DNA of 62,005 bases from Lentibacillus juripiscarius JCM 12147 (GTDB lineage Bacteria; Bacillota; Bacilli; Bacillales_D; Amphibacillaceae), in assembly GCA_001311805.1 (NCBI GenBank), contig BBCA01000013.1:1-62005 (forward strand), given 5' to 3'. The translations under genes and the position numbers were made by a program. The number at the start of each line of letters is the position of its first letter. Positions within the stretch are counted from its first letter, which is position 1. The notes beneath the pieces were generated by a model. It was not told where the DNA came from. It saw nothing but the letters and a program-made list of their open reading frames with translations, and made no database searches. Positions 1 to 9,884 of the stretch are shown piece by piece.

Positions 1-197
1 GGAGTACGAATGATTTAGTGTGTTTTCAGTTATAAGTTCGTATATTAAGCAAAAAGTATTTATGAAATTCATTCGTTATTCTAAAAATTTCTTTTAGGAA
101 GCCTCTGAATCAGCAGTTGTCATACACGGAGACTCCTGCGGGTGAAACAACTGCGACAAGTTGAAAAACTATAAAGATAAGAAAAGTCCCTTATCGT
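1..197. other. Intergenic flank with repeat fragment
   Basis: No coding region is seen here. This is the 3' flank of metP, where B. subtilis carries metQ, the lipoprotein subunit of the same transporter; nothing resembling MetQ is present. Around 126-143 lies gagactcctgcgggt, the signature of the GC-rich repeat found more completely at 15.9-16.2 kb and 23.9-24.3 kb, so this is probably a degenerate copy of that family. Confidence 0.4.
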
Positions 198-858
198 TTA
201 TCTATTGTTCGAAACATAGTCCCCTATAAAATTGGAACAAGAACACAATAAGTACAATAAGAACAGTACATATGAAGACAACATCAAATTCTCGACGCTG
301 GAATCCGAAGAAGTACGCATAGTTACCAAGTCCCCCGGCACCGATGACACCAGCCATCGCTGTATATCCAATCAGATTGATTGACGTGACGGTTATACCT
401 GAAATAAGTGCCGGCATTGATTCTGGCAGCAGCACACGGAAAATAATCGTTCGCGTTTTAGCACCCATCGCTTTCGCTGCTTCCACAACCCCTTTGTCCA
501 CTTCCTTTAGGGCAATTTCAACGAGTCTTCCATAAAATGGTGCCGATCCGATAATCAGTGCGGGCAGTGCTGCGTTCGGACCGCGAATGGTACCGATTAG
601 AAAATCAGTAAATGGGAAAAGCAGCAAGATTAAAATGATGAACGGAATCGCCCGGAACACGTTTACTACAGACGCCACCAAAAGATTCAGTACTTTGCTT
701 TGCCATATACCGCCTTTCATTGTCAGATAAAGGAACAGCCCCAGCATGATTCCAAAAACAAACGTACCGACAAGTGAAAGAATCGTCATATAGAATGTTT
801 CATAAGTCGCTGTCCAAAGCTCCTGTAATTCAATATTCGGAAACAATTCATTCCACAT
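198..858 (-). CDS. metP: Methionine ABC transporter permease MetP (MetI family)
   Basis: Inner subunit of the D/L-methionine importer; it forms the membrane channel energised by MetN. About 219 residues with five predicted membrane segments and the coupling-loop EAA motif (EAAKAMGAK, around residues 125-135). The start overlaps the end of metN by 11 bp, showing translational coupling. As read, the last residues are out of frame and end at 202; removing one T from a TTTT run near 230 restores a MetI-like tail (FQFIGDYVSNNR) ending at 198. It lies in the SAM-riboswitch transcript with metN. The expected third gene, metQ, does not follow within the 200 bases available. Confidence 0.9.
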
Positions 859-1879
859 TCCGAATCACCTCCACTTCCACAGAGGTTTCATCCGCTAAAT
901 ACTGCACTGCCCGGTCCATTTCATCCGGTTCGCCATCCATTTGTACGAACAGAGTTCCATATGCGTCATGCTGCATTTGTGTAATTTTCCCCTGTAAAAT
1001 ATTGATATCAATGGAGAACAGCTTTGCCAGTTTACTAATAAGCGGCTGATTCGCCGTTTCACCAACAAAATGTAATCTGAGAAGCCTGCCGGTGCTACTG
1101 GCGCTGAACAGTTTTTCTATATCATCATCTTCTTCATTGGACCCCATAACTTGTTCAACGAATTTCTTGGTGACTTGCTGCTGAGGCCGCAGAAATACAT
1201 CCAGCACATCACCCTGTTCCACAACTTTTCCATTTTCCATAACAGCAACCTGTTTACAGATCTTCTTGATGACATGCATCTCATGCGTAATCAAAATGAT
1301 GGTTAAGCCCAGCCTTTCGTTAATATCCACAAGCAGATCCAGAATGGCGTTCGTCGTCTCCGGATCAAGTGCGGATGTTGCCTCATCACACAAGAGCACT
1401 TTCGGTCTGTTGGCAAGCGCTCTGGCAATTCCGACACGCTGCTTTTGCCCGCCACTCAGCTGTGACGGGTAAGCATGTTCCCGTCCTGCCAGTCCGACGA
1501 GCTCAATCAGTTCCTGGACACGATCCTCACGTTCACGCTTAGGGACACCCGCTATCTCCAGCGGAAAAGCAATATTCTCCTTGACCGTCCGTGACCATAA
1601 CAAATTAAAATGCTGGAAAATCATCCCAATATCCTGGCGAGTCATTCGAAGCTGACTGGAATTTAAAGCTGTTATCTCCTGTTCATCGATGACGATTTCC
1701 CCTCCGGTCGGTTCTTCCAGACGGTTCAAAAGCCTTACAAACGTACTTTTTCCAGCCCCGCTATACCCAATCACTCCAAAGATGCCGCCTTCATTTATAT
1801 CAAGGGTTAAATCATCGACAGCTTTAATCTGGTTATTCGTTGTTGTAAATGTTTTGCTCAAACCCTTTATCGAAATCAA
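848..1879 (-). CDS. metN: Methionine ABC transporter ATP-binding protein MetN
   Basis: ATPase driving methionine import through MetP. Intact, 343 residues, normal for the family. Visible motifs: Walker A GYSGAGKST (about residues 38-46), signature LSGGQKQR, Walker B VLLCDEATSALD, H-loop ITHE, and a C-terminal NIL (ACT-like) domain from about residue 265 that binds methionine for trans-inhibition in this family. The start is TTG at 1879, preceded by AAAGGGGGATC; no ATG lies nearby in frame. First gene of the operon, directly downstream of a SAM-I riboswitch and its terminator, so transcription should fall when S-adenosylmethionine is abundant. Equivalent to B. subtilis MetN (YusC). Confidence 0.95.
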   Translation of the reverse strand: MISIKGLSKTFTTTNNQIKAVDDLTLDINEGGIFGVIGYSGAGKSTFVRLLNRLEEPTGGEIVIDEQEITALNSSQLRMTRQDIGMIFQHFNLLWSRTVKENIAFPLEIAGVPKREREDRVQELIELVGLAGREHAYPSQLSGGQKQRVGIARALANRPKVLLCDEATSALDPETTNAILDLLVDINERLGLTIILITHEMHVIKKICKQVAVMENGKVVEQGDVLDVFLRPQQQVTKKFVEQVMGSNEEDDDIEKLFSASSTGRLLRLHFVGETANQPLISKLAKLFSIDINILQGKITQMQHDAYGTLFVQMDGEPDEMDRAVQYLADETSVEVEVIRNVE

Positions 1880-1916
1880 CTAGATCAGATCCCCCTTTAC
1901 TGTTCAAATTTAAATA

Positions 1917-1950
1917 AAAAACGCCTTTCTGCAAGAGAACAGAAAGACGT
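1917..1950 (-). terminator. Intrinsic terminator of the SAM riboswitch
   Basis: Read on the minus strand, acgtctttctg and gcagaaaggcgt pair around the loop ttctctt and are followed by a T run. The loop bases are complementary to aagagaac in the 3' strand of the riboswitch P1 helix. P1 formation and an antiterminator pairing therefore exclude each other: with SAM bound the terminator forms and metNP is off. Confidence 0.85.
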
Positions 1951-1973
1951 ATACACAACTACAATCATTTCGT

Positions 1974-2087
1974 TCTCTTATCTGCCAAAGCAGCTACTTT
2001 GCAGGAATTGGCACCTTTCAAACAAAATGCATTTGAGGTTGCCGCGGTTTCATAGGGCCAGCCCCTCCACCGCTCATGATAAGAGTA
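1974..2087 (-). promoter_or_regulatory. SAM-I riboswitch (S-box leader)
   Basis: On the minus strand the leader shows the S-box core: cttatca...gagc..ggagggactggcc-type sequence (here ggaggggctggccctatga), ccgcggcaacc, and a closing gataagag pairing with ctcttatc at the 5' end to form P1. This is the S-adenosylmethionine-binding aptamer of Firmicutes methionine genes. It precedes the terminator and the metNP genes, as expected for transcription attenuation. Confidence 0.95.
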
Positions 2088-2117
2088 TGCTTATTTAATT
2101 TAGAATCAATAATAAAA

Positions 2118-2146
2118 ATATTAGCAGTTCCACCCGACGCTGTCAA
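2118..2146 (-). promoter_or_regulatory. Sigma-A promoter of metNP
   Basis: On the minus strand TTGACA (2141-2146) and TAATAT (2118-2123) are separated by exactly 17 bp, about 30 bp before the riboswitch begins. Near-consensus housekeeping promoter. Confidence 0.8.
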
Positions 2147-2152
2147 TACAAA

Positions 2153-2479
2153 TCAACCGTCATTTGCAAATAATTCTGGTTTATATTTCATCAAATAGCT
2201 GTAGATGTTCGGTATGGAATGAAATGCATAGACTTTTTCTTTTATCTCTCCGTTGTCTTTAAACAGTAAACACGGTACACTTTCAATTTGATAGTCCTGC
2301 ATGTATTGAGGATGTAGTGACGCATTCATTTCATAGAAAATATTTTCCTGATGAACAGACTCAATTTTGTCCAGCATGGTTCTGGCCAGCGCACATGTGC
2401 CACAAAATGGGGTATAAATATATAAAATGTAATGATCTTTTTCCAGGTCGTTTTCTTGTATCTGCTGCAATCGAATCAC
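2153..2479 (-). CDS. yusE: Thioredoxin-like protein (YusE family)
   Basis: Small cytoplasmic thioredoxin-fold protein, about 108 residues. The active-site pair is CGTC in YIYTPFCGTCALA, near residue 25, and the cis-proline region reads ESVPCLLF. The likely start is GTG at 2479, which nearly abuts the stop of the TOPRIM gene upstream (2481); an ATG upstream would lengthen it by ten residues inside that gene. The neighbour order yusF-yusE-metN matches B. subtilis. Substrate unknown; a thiol-disulfide role is inferred from the CxxC motif. Confidence 0.8.
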   Translation of the reverse strand: MIRLQQIQENDLEKDHYILYIYTPFCGTCALARTMLDKIESVHQENIFYEMNASLHPQYMQDYQIESVPCLLFKDNGEIKEKVYAFHSIPNIYSYLMKYKPELFANDG

Positions 2480-2480
2480 C

Positions 2481-2835
2481 CTAAGCCAAAAATATCGGAT
2501 TAACTGCAATCTCAGCGCCTACAAGTGCTTCTGCCAGCATGTGGACAGGTGTAGCCGCCACCTCCCGAAATTCACTTTCAATATGGATATGCCGGGCATG
2601 TGGAAGTTCATGGGTTAGCTGCCGGCGGATTTTGCTGCCTGAATCATCCTCATCAACCAGTATATAAACATCCCGGTTGTCCAAATCGTGCTTGTCAAGC
2701 AGTTCATCCATTTTTCAACACCCAGTGTCCCATGTGTGCATATAATTTCGGTATCCTCATCGGTAAGCACTTTTTGATTTGCAGCTTATCTGTTAATCCT
2801 TCCACTATAATAACTTTTTCGCTGCTATGTGTCAT
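2481..2835 (-). CDS. yusF: TOPRIM-domain protein (YusF family), two frameshifts
   Basis: Small TOPRIM-fold protein of about 118 residues. The start at 2835 gives MTHSSEKVIIVEGLTDK, the glutamate-containing first TOPRIM motif; the second motif is YILVDEDDSGSKIRR (DxD type). As read, the frame breaks twice, each repaired by adding one A to an A run (near 2775 and 2713), after which the family motif IICTHGTLG appears in the middle. Related to the catalytic domain of primases and RNase M5, but these short proteins have no established function. Probably co-transcribed with yusE. Confidence 0.75.
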
Positions 2836-2922
2836 TCGCGTTGCACTCCTTAAAGAGAACATTTCTTATTCTTATGTCCAATTAAGCATATCCTATGATT
2901 TCCAGCGTCATTTTTAATTGTA

Positions 2923-2960
2923 CAAAAAACTGACTTGCACTACCTTAGGCAAGCCAGTCA
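2923..2960 (-). terminator. Terminator downstream of gcvH
   Basis: On the minus strand actggcttgc and gcaagtcagt form a 10-bp stem (one GT pair) followed by a six-T run, 20 bases beyond the gcvH stop. Confidence 0.8.
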
Positions 2961-2979
2961 TACGTTTTCACGAGGAAAA

Positions 2980-3363
2980 TTAATCTTCTTTAACCGCTGC
3001 TTCATATTGCTCAGCAGACAATAGGTTATCAAGATCCGCTTCATTAGCCGGTTCCACAACAATCATCCATGCTTTATCATATGGCGATTCATTGACAAAT
3101 TCCGGGCTGTCTTCCAGTTCCTCGTTAATTTCGACTATTTTTCCGGCAATCGGAGCGTACAGCTCAGAAACCGTCTTGACGGATTCAACACTGCCAAATG
3201 GCTCATCGGCTTCAATTTCTTCACCTTCCTCAGGCAGCTCAACAAAAACAATATCTCCAAGCTCATCCTGGGCAAAATCAGTTATCCCGATGCGTACTTT
3301 TCCGTCTTCTTTCTTAATCCATTCATGCTCCTCTGTGTATAGCAGGTCTTTCGGCAGGTTCAT
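2980..3363 (-). CDS. gcvH: Glycine cleavage system H protein
   Basis: Lipoyl carrier shuttling the aminomethyl group between the P, T and L proteins of the glycine cleavage system. In Bacillus it is also the platform on which octanoyl groups are loaded for lipoate synthesis. Intact, 127 residues, normal length. The lipoylated lysine sits in [14 protein letters not shown] (about residue 63). Stands alone here, as in B. subtilis, with its own terminator, consistent with the lipoate-relay role separate from gcvT-gcvP. Confidence 0.97.
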   Translation of the reverse strand: MNLPKDLLYTEEHEWIKKEDGKVRIGITDFAQDELGDIVFVELPEEGEEIEADEPFGSVESVKTVSELYAPIAGKIVEINEELEDSPEFVNESPYDKAWMIVVEPANEADLDNLLSAEQYEAAVKED

Positions 3364-3434
3364 GCAAATCCCTCCATCAACATAATATCATTTTCAGCAT
3401 ACTAGGTTCATGCCTATTTTTCTAGTATTCAATC

Positions 3435-3796
3435 TTATTTTTCCAGCCAATATTCATTAAAGGTCTCTTCTTTGAAACCAACTGTTACCTTCTCCCCGTC
3501 CGTGATAATCGGCCGTTTGATAAGCATGCCATCCGAAGCAAGCAATTCTGCCATTTCTTCAGTACTTGCATCCTTTATTTTGTCTTTAATATTCTGTTCA
3601 CGGTACTTTTTGCCGCTTGTGTTGAAAAAATTTCTTTGCCGGCAGACCACTTTTAGCAATGAAATCAAGCAGCTGTTCTTAGTTGGTGGTGCGTCCACAA
3701 TATGTACGTCCGTATAGGCAATGTCGTGGTTATCGAGCCACTTTTTTGCTTTCTGACAGGTGCCACACTTAGGATACCAATAAACGTTAATGCCAT
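3435..3796 (-). CDS. yusI: ArsC/Spx-family protein (YusI-like), compensating frameshifts
   Basis: About 119 residues, thioredoxin-like ArsC/Spx fold, with CGTC in the N-terminal motif WYPKCGTCQKAKKWL. The C-terminal part (RPIITDGEKVTVGFKEE) is the conserved ArsC-family end. The start is placed at ATG 3796, preceded by GGGGGGAAG. This needs one extra T near 3787, giving MALTFYWYPKC. Residues between about 3622 and 3690 read out of frame through a missing A and an extra T; the repaired text resembles the family (PPTKEQLL...KKFFNTSG). Possible arsenate reductase-like or redox role; unproven in this subfamily. Confidence 0.8.
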
Positions 3797-3864
3797 GTGC
3801 TTCCCCCCCTTTACTTTTCATTGTTGGTCAAGTTCATTATAGCAAAGAAACTAGCGGATGGGCG

Positions 3865-3975
3865 AGCTGAACTTTGAAATTTCGGAGATTCCCCTGTGAA
3901 CATCGGGATGTTGATTGTGAACTTCGGGATTTTAATTGTGAACTTCAGCCGAATTTGTGACAACTTCAGCCAAAT
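3865..3975. repeat. Phased GTGAACTTC repeats, downstream side of fadE
   Basis: Four to five degenerate units built on gtgaac(t/a)tc(g/a)g(g/c), spaced about 21 nt (gtgaacatcgggatg, gtgaacttcgggatt, gtgaacttcagccg, gtgacaacttcagcc). The same unit recurs in the gap on the other side of fadE at 5876-5990. Not coding, and not a palindrome array. Function unknown. Confidence 0.65.
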
Positions 3976-3990
3976 CCAATATAAACAAGC

Positions 3991-4022
3991 AAAAATGCCC
4001 CACAAGTAAGCGAGGCATTTTG
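3991..4022 (-). terminator. Terminator of the fadNAE operon
   Basis: On the minus strand aaaatgcc and ggcatttt pair across a 15-nt loop and run into TTTT, immediately after the fadE stop. Confidence 0.75.
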
Positions 4023-4030
4023 CAACTTTT

Positions 4031-5817
4031 TCAATTAGACGACATATTGTTCTTCTTCAATAATCGTTTCTGCAATGGCCCGTTTTTGGAAATGACATCA
4101 ATTGGTGTGTGGCGGGTCAGTTTTCGCAATGATGACAGCATCATGCGCAGCGTATCGCCTGATTCGGCAGCAATTAACGTTTCTTTCGCATCGGCTTCCA
4201 TCCGGTTGAATGCTTCCTGGACGTATACTTGTGTATAAAGAAGCTTTTGCTTGTGTTTTTCCACGCCGTCTTTACCGATTGCTTTTTCCGTCCGAAGAAT
4301 GGCTGATTCCATGTTGTACACTTCATTGACCATATCTGCCAGATTGACGAGAATCTCCTGTTCGTTTTCGAGTTTTTGCATATATTTCTGAGCAGCGAGT
4401 CCGGCACCGAGCAGCACCATTTTCTTAGCACTTTGCAGCAAATATTTCTCCTGTTCGAGCGGGGCGTCACCAGGTTCTTCCGGCATCAGCATCATGAGCT
4501 CTTCCTGCAGCTGCTGGGCTTTGTCAAGAAGCGGCAATTCCCCTTTCAACGCTTTTTTCATCAGCGTTCCAGGCACGAGCAGCCGATTGATTTCATTAGT
4601 CCCCTCAAATATCCGGTTAATCCGTGAGTCACGGTACATTCTAGCTACTTCATACTCCTCCATGAACCCATAGCCACCATGCAACTGAACAGCTTCATCC
4701 GCAACATAGTCGAGGCATTCCGTTGCAGCGAATTTATTCATGGAACATTCAATCTGATATTCGGCGATCGCTTTTGCCACTTCCCGGCCATCCTGGAGCT
4801 GTTCTTCCGTCAGTGAACCCAGCCGCTGTTCAAACAGTCCGACAGTGCGGTATACGGCGCTTTCGTTCGCATAGGTTCGTGCTGCCATCGTGGCCAGTTT
4901 TTCTTTTGTCAGTGCAAAGGAAGATATAGGTGTATTGAATTGTTTCCGTTCATTCACATACTTAGTTGCGACTTCGATTCCGCGTTTGGATCCGCCTACA
5001 CCGCCGATAGCCAGTTTATAGCGGCCGACATTCAAAATGTTGAAAGCAATCTTATGCCCTTTTCCTTTTTCACCCAGTAAATTCTCAACTGGAACTTCAG
5101 CATCTTCCAGAATCAGTGTGCGGGTGGACGAGCTCTTGATTCCCATTTTCTTTTCCTCGGGGCCGGTCGATACACCGGGAAAATCCCGTTCCACAATAAA
5201 TGCGGAGAAATGTTCCCCATCGATTTTGGCGTACACAACGAACACATCAGCAAAGGCAGAGTTCGTAATCCACTGTTTTTCCCCGTTCAAAATATAATGT
5301 GTCCCGGCTTCATTCAATGTAGCCGTTGTTTTGGCACTCAGTGCATCAGAACCAGAACTTGGCTCTGTGAGTGCATAGGCCGCCAGCAGCTCACCAGTTG
5401 CCAGTTTTGGCAAGTAGCGCTGCTTCTGGTCATCATTGCCAAAGAATACGATGGGCAAAGAGCCGATGCCGACATGGCCGCCATGTGTAATGGAAAAACC
5501 GCCGGCCCGTGCAAATTTTTCCGTTATGACAGACGAACTGATCTTATCCAGGCCAAGACCGCCGTACTCTTCCGGAACATCAGCACCGAGCAAACCGAGG
5601 TCACCGGCTTTTTTAGCAAATCAACCGAATGCTCGAATTCGTGGTTTTCAAGATTATCGATTTTTGGCATCACCTCGCCGTCAATAAAGTCATCGGTGGT
5701 TTTGCCGATCATTTTATGCTCTTCAGTGAAATCCTCCGGTGTGGTTATATCATTTGCTTGCACGTCATCAACCAGGAATCCCCCGCCTTTAAACAACTTT
5801 TCTTTCGTTTCGCTCAT
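4031..5817 (-). CDS. fadE: Acyl-CoA dehydrogenase FadE, frameshifted
   Basis: FAD enzyme catalysing the first step of fatty-acid beta-oxidation (acyl-CoA to trans-2-enoyl-CoA). Inferred length about 595 residues, matching B. subtilis FadE. Seen: AYALTEPSSGSDA (FAD-binding signature), QLHGGYGFMEEY, and FEGTNEINR near the active site. The frame breaks once near 5600, where one missing A in an AAAAA run separates residues 1-72 (start MSETKEKLF at 5817) from the rest; adding it gives DLLKKAGDLGLLGADVPEEYGG-type sequence in pieces. Last gene of fadN-fadA-fadE. Phased repeats lie on both sides. Confidence 0.93.
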
Positions 5818-5875
5818 ATGAATCGTTCCTTTCCGTAATGGAATTTTTAAAAGAGGTTGCACTTCTTTAAGCCTG

Positions 5876-5990
5876 CGAATTTGTGAACTTTATCATTTGA
5901 AATGTGAACTTTGGCACTTGGTGCGTGAACTTTAGCATATATTTGATGTTAACTTTAGCGAATCTACAGTGAACTTCAGCATTTACGCCA
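5876..5990. repeat. Phased GTGAACTTTAGC repeats, upstream side of fadE
   Basis: Five degenerate copies of gtgaacttt(a/g)gca at 20-24 nt spacing in the 200-bp gap between fadA and fadE. Same unit as the array at 3865-3975, so fadE is bracketed by two small arrays. No ORF or clear terminator is visible in this gap. Confidence 0.65.
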
Positions 5991-6025
5991 CATCACGCTG
6001 AAAACCGTTTTAACAATTTCACCGT

Positions 6026-7201
6026 TTACAATAATTCAAACACGCCGGCTGCTCCCATGCCGCCGCCAATACACATCGTGACAACCCCATACTGCACATG
6101 GCGCCGCTTCATTTCATGGATAAGGCTTAACGTCAGTTTTGTCCCGGTCATGCCAAGCGGGTGGCCGAGGGCAATCGCGCCGCCGTTGACATTGACGATT
6201 TCCGGATCCAAGTCTAATGCCTGGATCACGCGGAGTGACTGTGATGCAAATGCTTCATTCAATTCAATCAGCCCGATATCAGATAGTTCCAGCCCGGCGA
6301 TTTTCAGCGCTTTCGGCACTGCTTCTACCGGCCCTACACCCATGATTTCCGGTTCAACACCGGCAACAGCGAATGAATGAAATTTAGCGAGCGGCTTCAG
6401 TCCTTCTGCGTCCGCTTTTTCTCGGTCCATGACGAGAACAGTTCCAGCTCCATCACTCATTTGCGAAGAATTGCCCGCTGTAACTGTTCCAGTTGCCGCG
6501 AATGCAGGCTTCAGTTTGCCAAGAATCTCTTTTGTTGTTTCCGGACGAACCCCTTCATCCATCTCAAATGCCGATTTTTTCTCTTCCACTTTATTTTTGT
6601 CATCGATTAACCGTTGCGTCACTTCTACAGGCACAATTTCGTCATTGAACTTTCCTTCTTTCAGTGCATTTGCAGCACGCTGATGGCTTCTGGCAGCAAA
6701 TTCGTCCTGCTCCTTTCGGGAAATGCCGAAACGATTAGCTACTTCTTCTGCTGTATGCCCCATCTGCATGTAATAGCCTGGTGCATCCTGGACAAGTTTT
6801 GTATTTGGTTTGATGACATGACCGCCCATTGGAATCAGACTCATAGATTCAGCCCCGCCGGCGATCATCGTATCGCTTGCACCAAGCATGATGCGTTCTG
6901 CTGCGTAAGCAATACTTTGCAGCCCTGACGAACAGTAACGGTTAATCGTAATACCAGGCACGTCTTTATTTAATCCGGCAAGCCCGGCGATGTTGCGAGC
7001 CATGTTCATGCCCTGCTCCGCTTCCGGCATCGCACAGCCAATAATCACGTCATCAATGTTACCATCATAATTTCCTGCCCGTTTCAGGGTTTCTTTTATC
7101 GTTAATGCGGCCAGGTCATCCGGTCTTGTGTTTGCCAATGATCCTTTATTTGCTTTTCCTACAGGGGTCCTTGCTCCTGCAACAATGACTGCTTCCTTCA
7201 C
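6026..7201 (-). CDS. fadA: Acetyl-CoA acyltransferase (3-ketoacyl-CoA thiolase) FadA
   Basis: Thiolytic last step of beta-oxidation: 3-ketoacyl-CoA plus CoA to acetyl-CoA and a shortened acyl-CoA. Intact at 391 residues. Nucleophilic Cys in NRYCSSGLQSIAYAAERIM (about residue 90); C-terminal catalytic His and Cys in GGAIALGHPLG and TMCIGGGMGAAG. Strong RBS (GGAGGGGGAGAAAT). Twenty-one bases downstream of fadN, in the FadR-controlled operon. Confidence 0.96.
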   Translation of the reverse strand: MKEAVIVAGARTPVGKANKGSLANTRPDDLAALTIKETLKRAGNYDGNIDDVIIGCAMPEAEQGMNMARNIAGLAGLNKDVPGITINRYCSSGLQSIAYAAERIMLGASDTMIAGGAESMSLIPMGGHVIKPNTKLVQDAPGYYMQMGHTAEEVANRFGISRKEQDEFAARSHQRAANALKEGKFNDEIVPVEVTQRLIDDKNKVEEKKSAFEMDEGVRPETTKEILGKLKPAFAATGTVTAGNSSQMSDGAGTVLVMDREKADAEGLKPLAKFHSFAVAGVEPEIMGVGPVEAVPKALKIAGLELSDIGLIELNEAFASQSLRVIQALDLDPEIVNVNGGAIALGHPLGMTGTKLTLSLIHEMKRRHVQYGVVTMCIGGGMGAAGVFELL

Positions 7202-7222
7202 GATTTCTCCCCCTCCTTGAAT

Positions 7223-9618
7223 TTAGTTACGCAATGGCTTTCCTTTCATAAGCATGTGCTGCATCCGCTGCTGTGTCAGCGGTTCGCCAATCAGACTTAA
7301 GAATGCTTCACGCTCCAGATCAAGCATTACCTGCTCGTCGATACGTGTTCCTTCCTTGATGCGCCCGCCCGATAAAACGTACGCCAGCTTTTCTGCTATT
7401 TTCAAATCATGTTCTGATGCATATCCGCCGAATTTCAAGGACTTTGCCCCTAGCAGCATGGCAGCATATCCCGCATCGCCGACAACAGGGATTTTTTCCC
7501 GCTTAGGTGGCTGGTAACCTGCTTTCGCAAGTGCCAATACCTTTTGTTTCGCATCATGAAGCAAGTGATCCGGGTTGACACTAATCGCATCATTGCTGTT
7601 CAAATAGCCATTTTCGCGTGCTTCTTCCGCTGACGTGGACACTTTGGCCATCGCCACTTTTTCAAACACATCGTTCGCAACCTTGGTCAAATCAAAGTTG
7701 ACACCATCCGGCAGATTGCGGAGTTCTTTCAGGTAAAGTTCTTTGGTTCCGCCACCGCCGGGGATGAGCCCGACGCCAAATTCCACAAGACCCATATACG
7801 TTTCCGCTGACGCTTGTATGGATGCTGCCGGCAGGGACACTTCCGCACCGCCGCCGACCGTCATATTGAATGGTGCGGCAACAACCGGCTTATTTGCGTA
7901 TTTGATATTCATAGCCATGTTCTGGAATTGGCGCACAACCATATCCAATTCAAAGAAATCTTCATCCTGCGCAGCCATCAGCATCATGCCAAGGTGGGCA
8001 CCAACACAGAAATTTTTTTCCCCTGGTTACCGATCACTAGGCCTCGTAGTTCTTATCCACTTCTTCCAATGCATCGTTGGCCATTTTAATAATGTCAAGG
8101 CCAATTGCATTTCCCTGTGAATGAAATTCCAGTCCAGCAACACCGTCTCCCAAATCTATTAAACTTGCACCGGCATTCTTTTTGATGACTCCTTTGTTAT
8201 CTTTTAAACGCTTCAGGTTAATCTCTTTTGGGTTGAACTGCTGCTGTTTGTATTCGCTTTCCTCGTAATAATAAACATTGCCCTTTTCTGTTTGATAGAA
8301 GGATTCCTTTCCTTCGTCCAGCATCTTCAATACCCAATCCGGAACGGTCTCCCCCTCTTCCTGCATTCGGTCAACTGATTGACGTACACCGATGGCATCC
8401 CATGTTTCAAATGGTCCAATTTCCCAGCCGAATCCCCATTTCATCGCTTGGTCAATAGCAACGATGTCGTCAGCAATTTCACCGGTAAGTTCCGCGGAAT
8501 ACAGGAGCACCGGTTTCAAAATGTTCCAAACCAAATCGCCGGCTCTATCATCTTTCGCCGTTACAAGCGCTTTCAATTTCCGACTTAATCCTTTTTCCTG
8601 CTGGGCCATTTCCGTGGCGTTGGTTTTCAGTTTTTCCGATCTTCATATTCTAGTGTTTCCGGGTTCAGCTCATAAATCGTGCTTCCGTCTTTTCCTTTTT
8701 CTTGAGGAAAAATCCCTGGCCGCTTTTGGCCCCAAGCCAGCCTTTATCCAGCATTTGCTGCATGAAATCAGGGATTTCAAATATGTCTTTCTCCTCACCG
8801 TCCACCTGTTCACGCACATTGTTGGCAACGTGAGCGAAGGTATCCAGCCCGACAACATCCAATGTCCGGAATGTAGCGCTTTTCGGCCGTCCAATCATTG
8901 GACCGGTTACTGAATCAACCTCACCGATGCTGTAGCCACCGTTCAGCATTTCCTGTACGGTAACCATCAATCCATAGGTTCCGATCCGGTTGGCGATAAA
9001 GTTTGGTGTATCTTTCGCCTCCACAACCCCTTTACCGAGAACGTCTTCGCTGAACGTTTCATGAATTCCAGCACATCCAGGTCTGTCGCTTTCGTCGGAA
9101 TAACCTCCAGCAATTTCAAATAGCGGGGCGGATTGAAAAAGTGTGTTCCGAGAAAATGCTTGCGGAAATCCTCCGAACGCCCTTCTGCCATATCCTCAAC
9201 GGAAATACCGGACGTATTGGAACTGACAATGGTTCCTTCTTTTCGGTAATTGTCGACGTTTGCAAATACTTTCTGCTTCACTTCCAGGTTTTCAACAACT
9301 ACCTCTATAATCCAGTCAACTTCGGCCAGTTTGTCCATGTCATCGTCCATATTGCCGACTTCAATCAGATCCATGCTCTTTTTTGATGTGATTGGTGATG
9401 GTTTTTGCTTCAATAGTGCTTTTTTACTGTCAGCAGCCATCCGGTTCCGGACAGCACGATCCTCCAATGTTAAGCCTTTCTTTTTCCGCTTCTGTCCGTT
9501 CGCGCGGCACAATATCAAGCATGATGGTCGGTATGCCGGCGTTTGCCAAGTGTGCCGCAATACCGGATCCCATAACACCGGACCCAAGCACCGCGGCTCG
9601 CGTAATCGTTCGCTTCAT
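7223..9618 (-). CDS. fadN: 3-hydroxyacyl-CoA dehydrogenase / enoyl-CoA hydratase FadN, multiple frameshifts
   Basis: Bifunctional beta-oxidation enzyme performing hydration of enoyl-CoA and NAD-dependent oxidation of 3-hydroxyacyl-CoA. Inferred about 795 residues, as in B. subtilis FadN. The N-terminal Rossmann motif is [16 protein letters not shown]; the hydroxyacyl-CoA dehydrogenase core includes [19 protein letters not shown]. The C-terminal crotonase-like half has [16 protein letters not shown] and [16 protein letters not shown]. At least four shifts (near 9510, 9000, 8640 and 8010) split it into five overlapping pieces with no missing segments, which argues for read errors. The start at 9618 has the RBS GGGGGAGGAAAC. 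Confidence 0.92.
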
Positions 9619-9640
9619 GTTTCCTCCCCCTATCCTTGTT

Positions 9641-9658
9641 TGAATGAATACTCATTCA
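9641..9658 (-). promoter_or_regulatory. FadR operator
   Basis: Perfect inverted repeat TGAATGA-atac-TCATTCA 23 bp before the fadN start. This is the operator form bound by the TetR-family repressor FadR (YsiA) of Bacillus, which releases in the presence of long-chain acyl-CoA. It predicts induction of fadNAE by fatty acids. Confidence 0.9.
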
Positions 9659-9884
9659 TTTTAGGCTAAAAATAAGAGATAGTCGCCTATCCATCTATTA
9701 CCCAGTATAAGTTATATTCTGATATTTCGCAATAAAATAAGCAATCTTTTTAAGGAAAACTTTCATAGGGGCGTAAAGTGCGTTAAAATAAGAACGGCTT
9801 GAGTTGGGGGCATTACGTTTGAATCACACAAACGAAATGGACGTTTCATCTATGCAGTTTCGTCCATGGAAAGGGTCGAAAACG

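Noticed and set aside
5037..5821. Long plus-strand frames antisense to fadE and other catabolic genes
   Set aside because: Shadows of codon bias in the minus-strand genes; Ser/Pro/Cys-rich text with no domain.
3865..5990. CRISPR array
   Set aside because: Units are degenerate, about 12 nt with 9-nt gaps, too short and irregular for repeat-spacer arrays, and no cas genes are near.
4031..9618. Interpreting fadE and fadN as pseudogenes
   Set aside because: All pieces are present in order, breaks are single bases mainly in homopolymers, and the same pattern hits essential genes.
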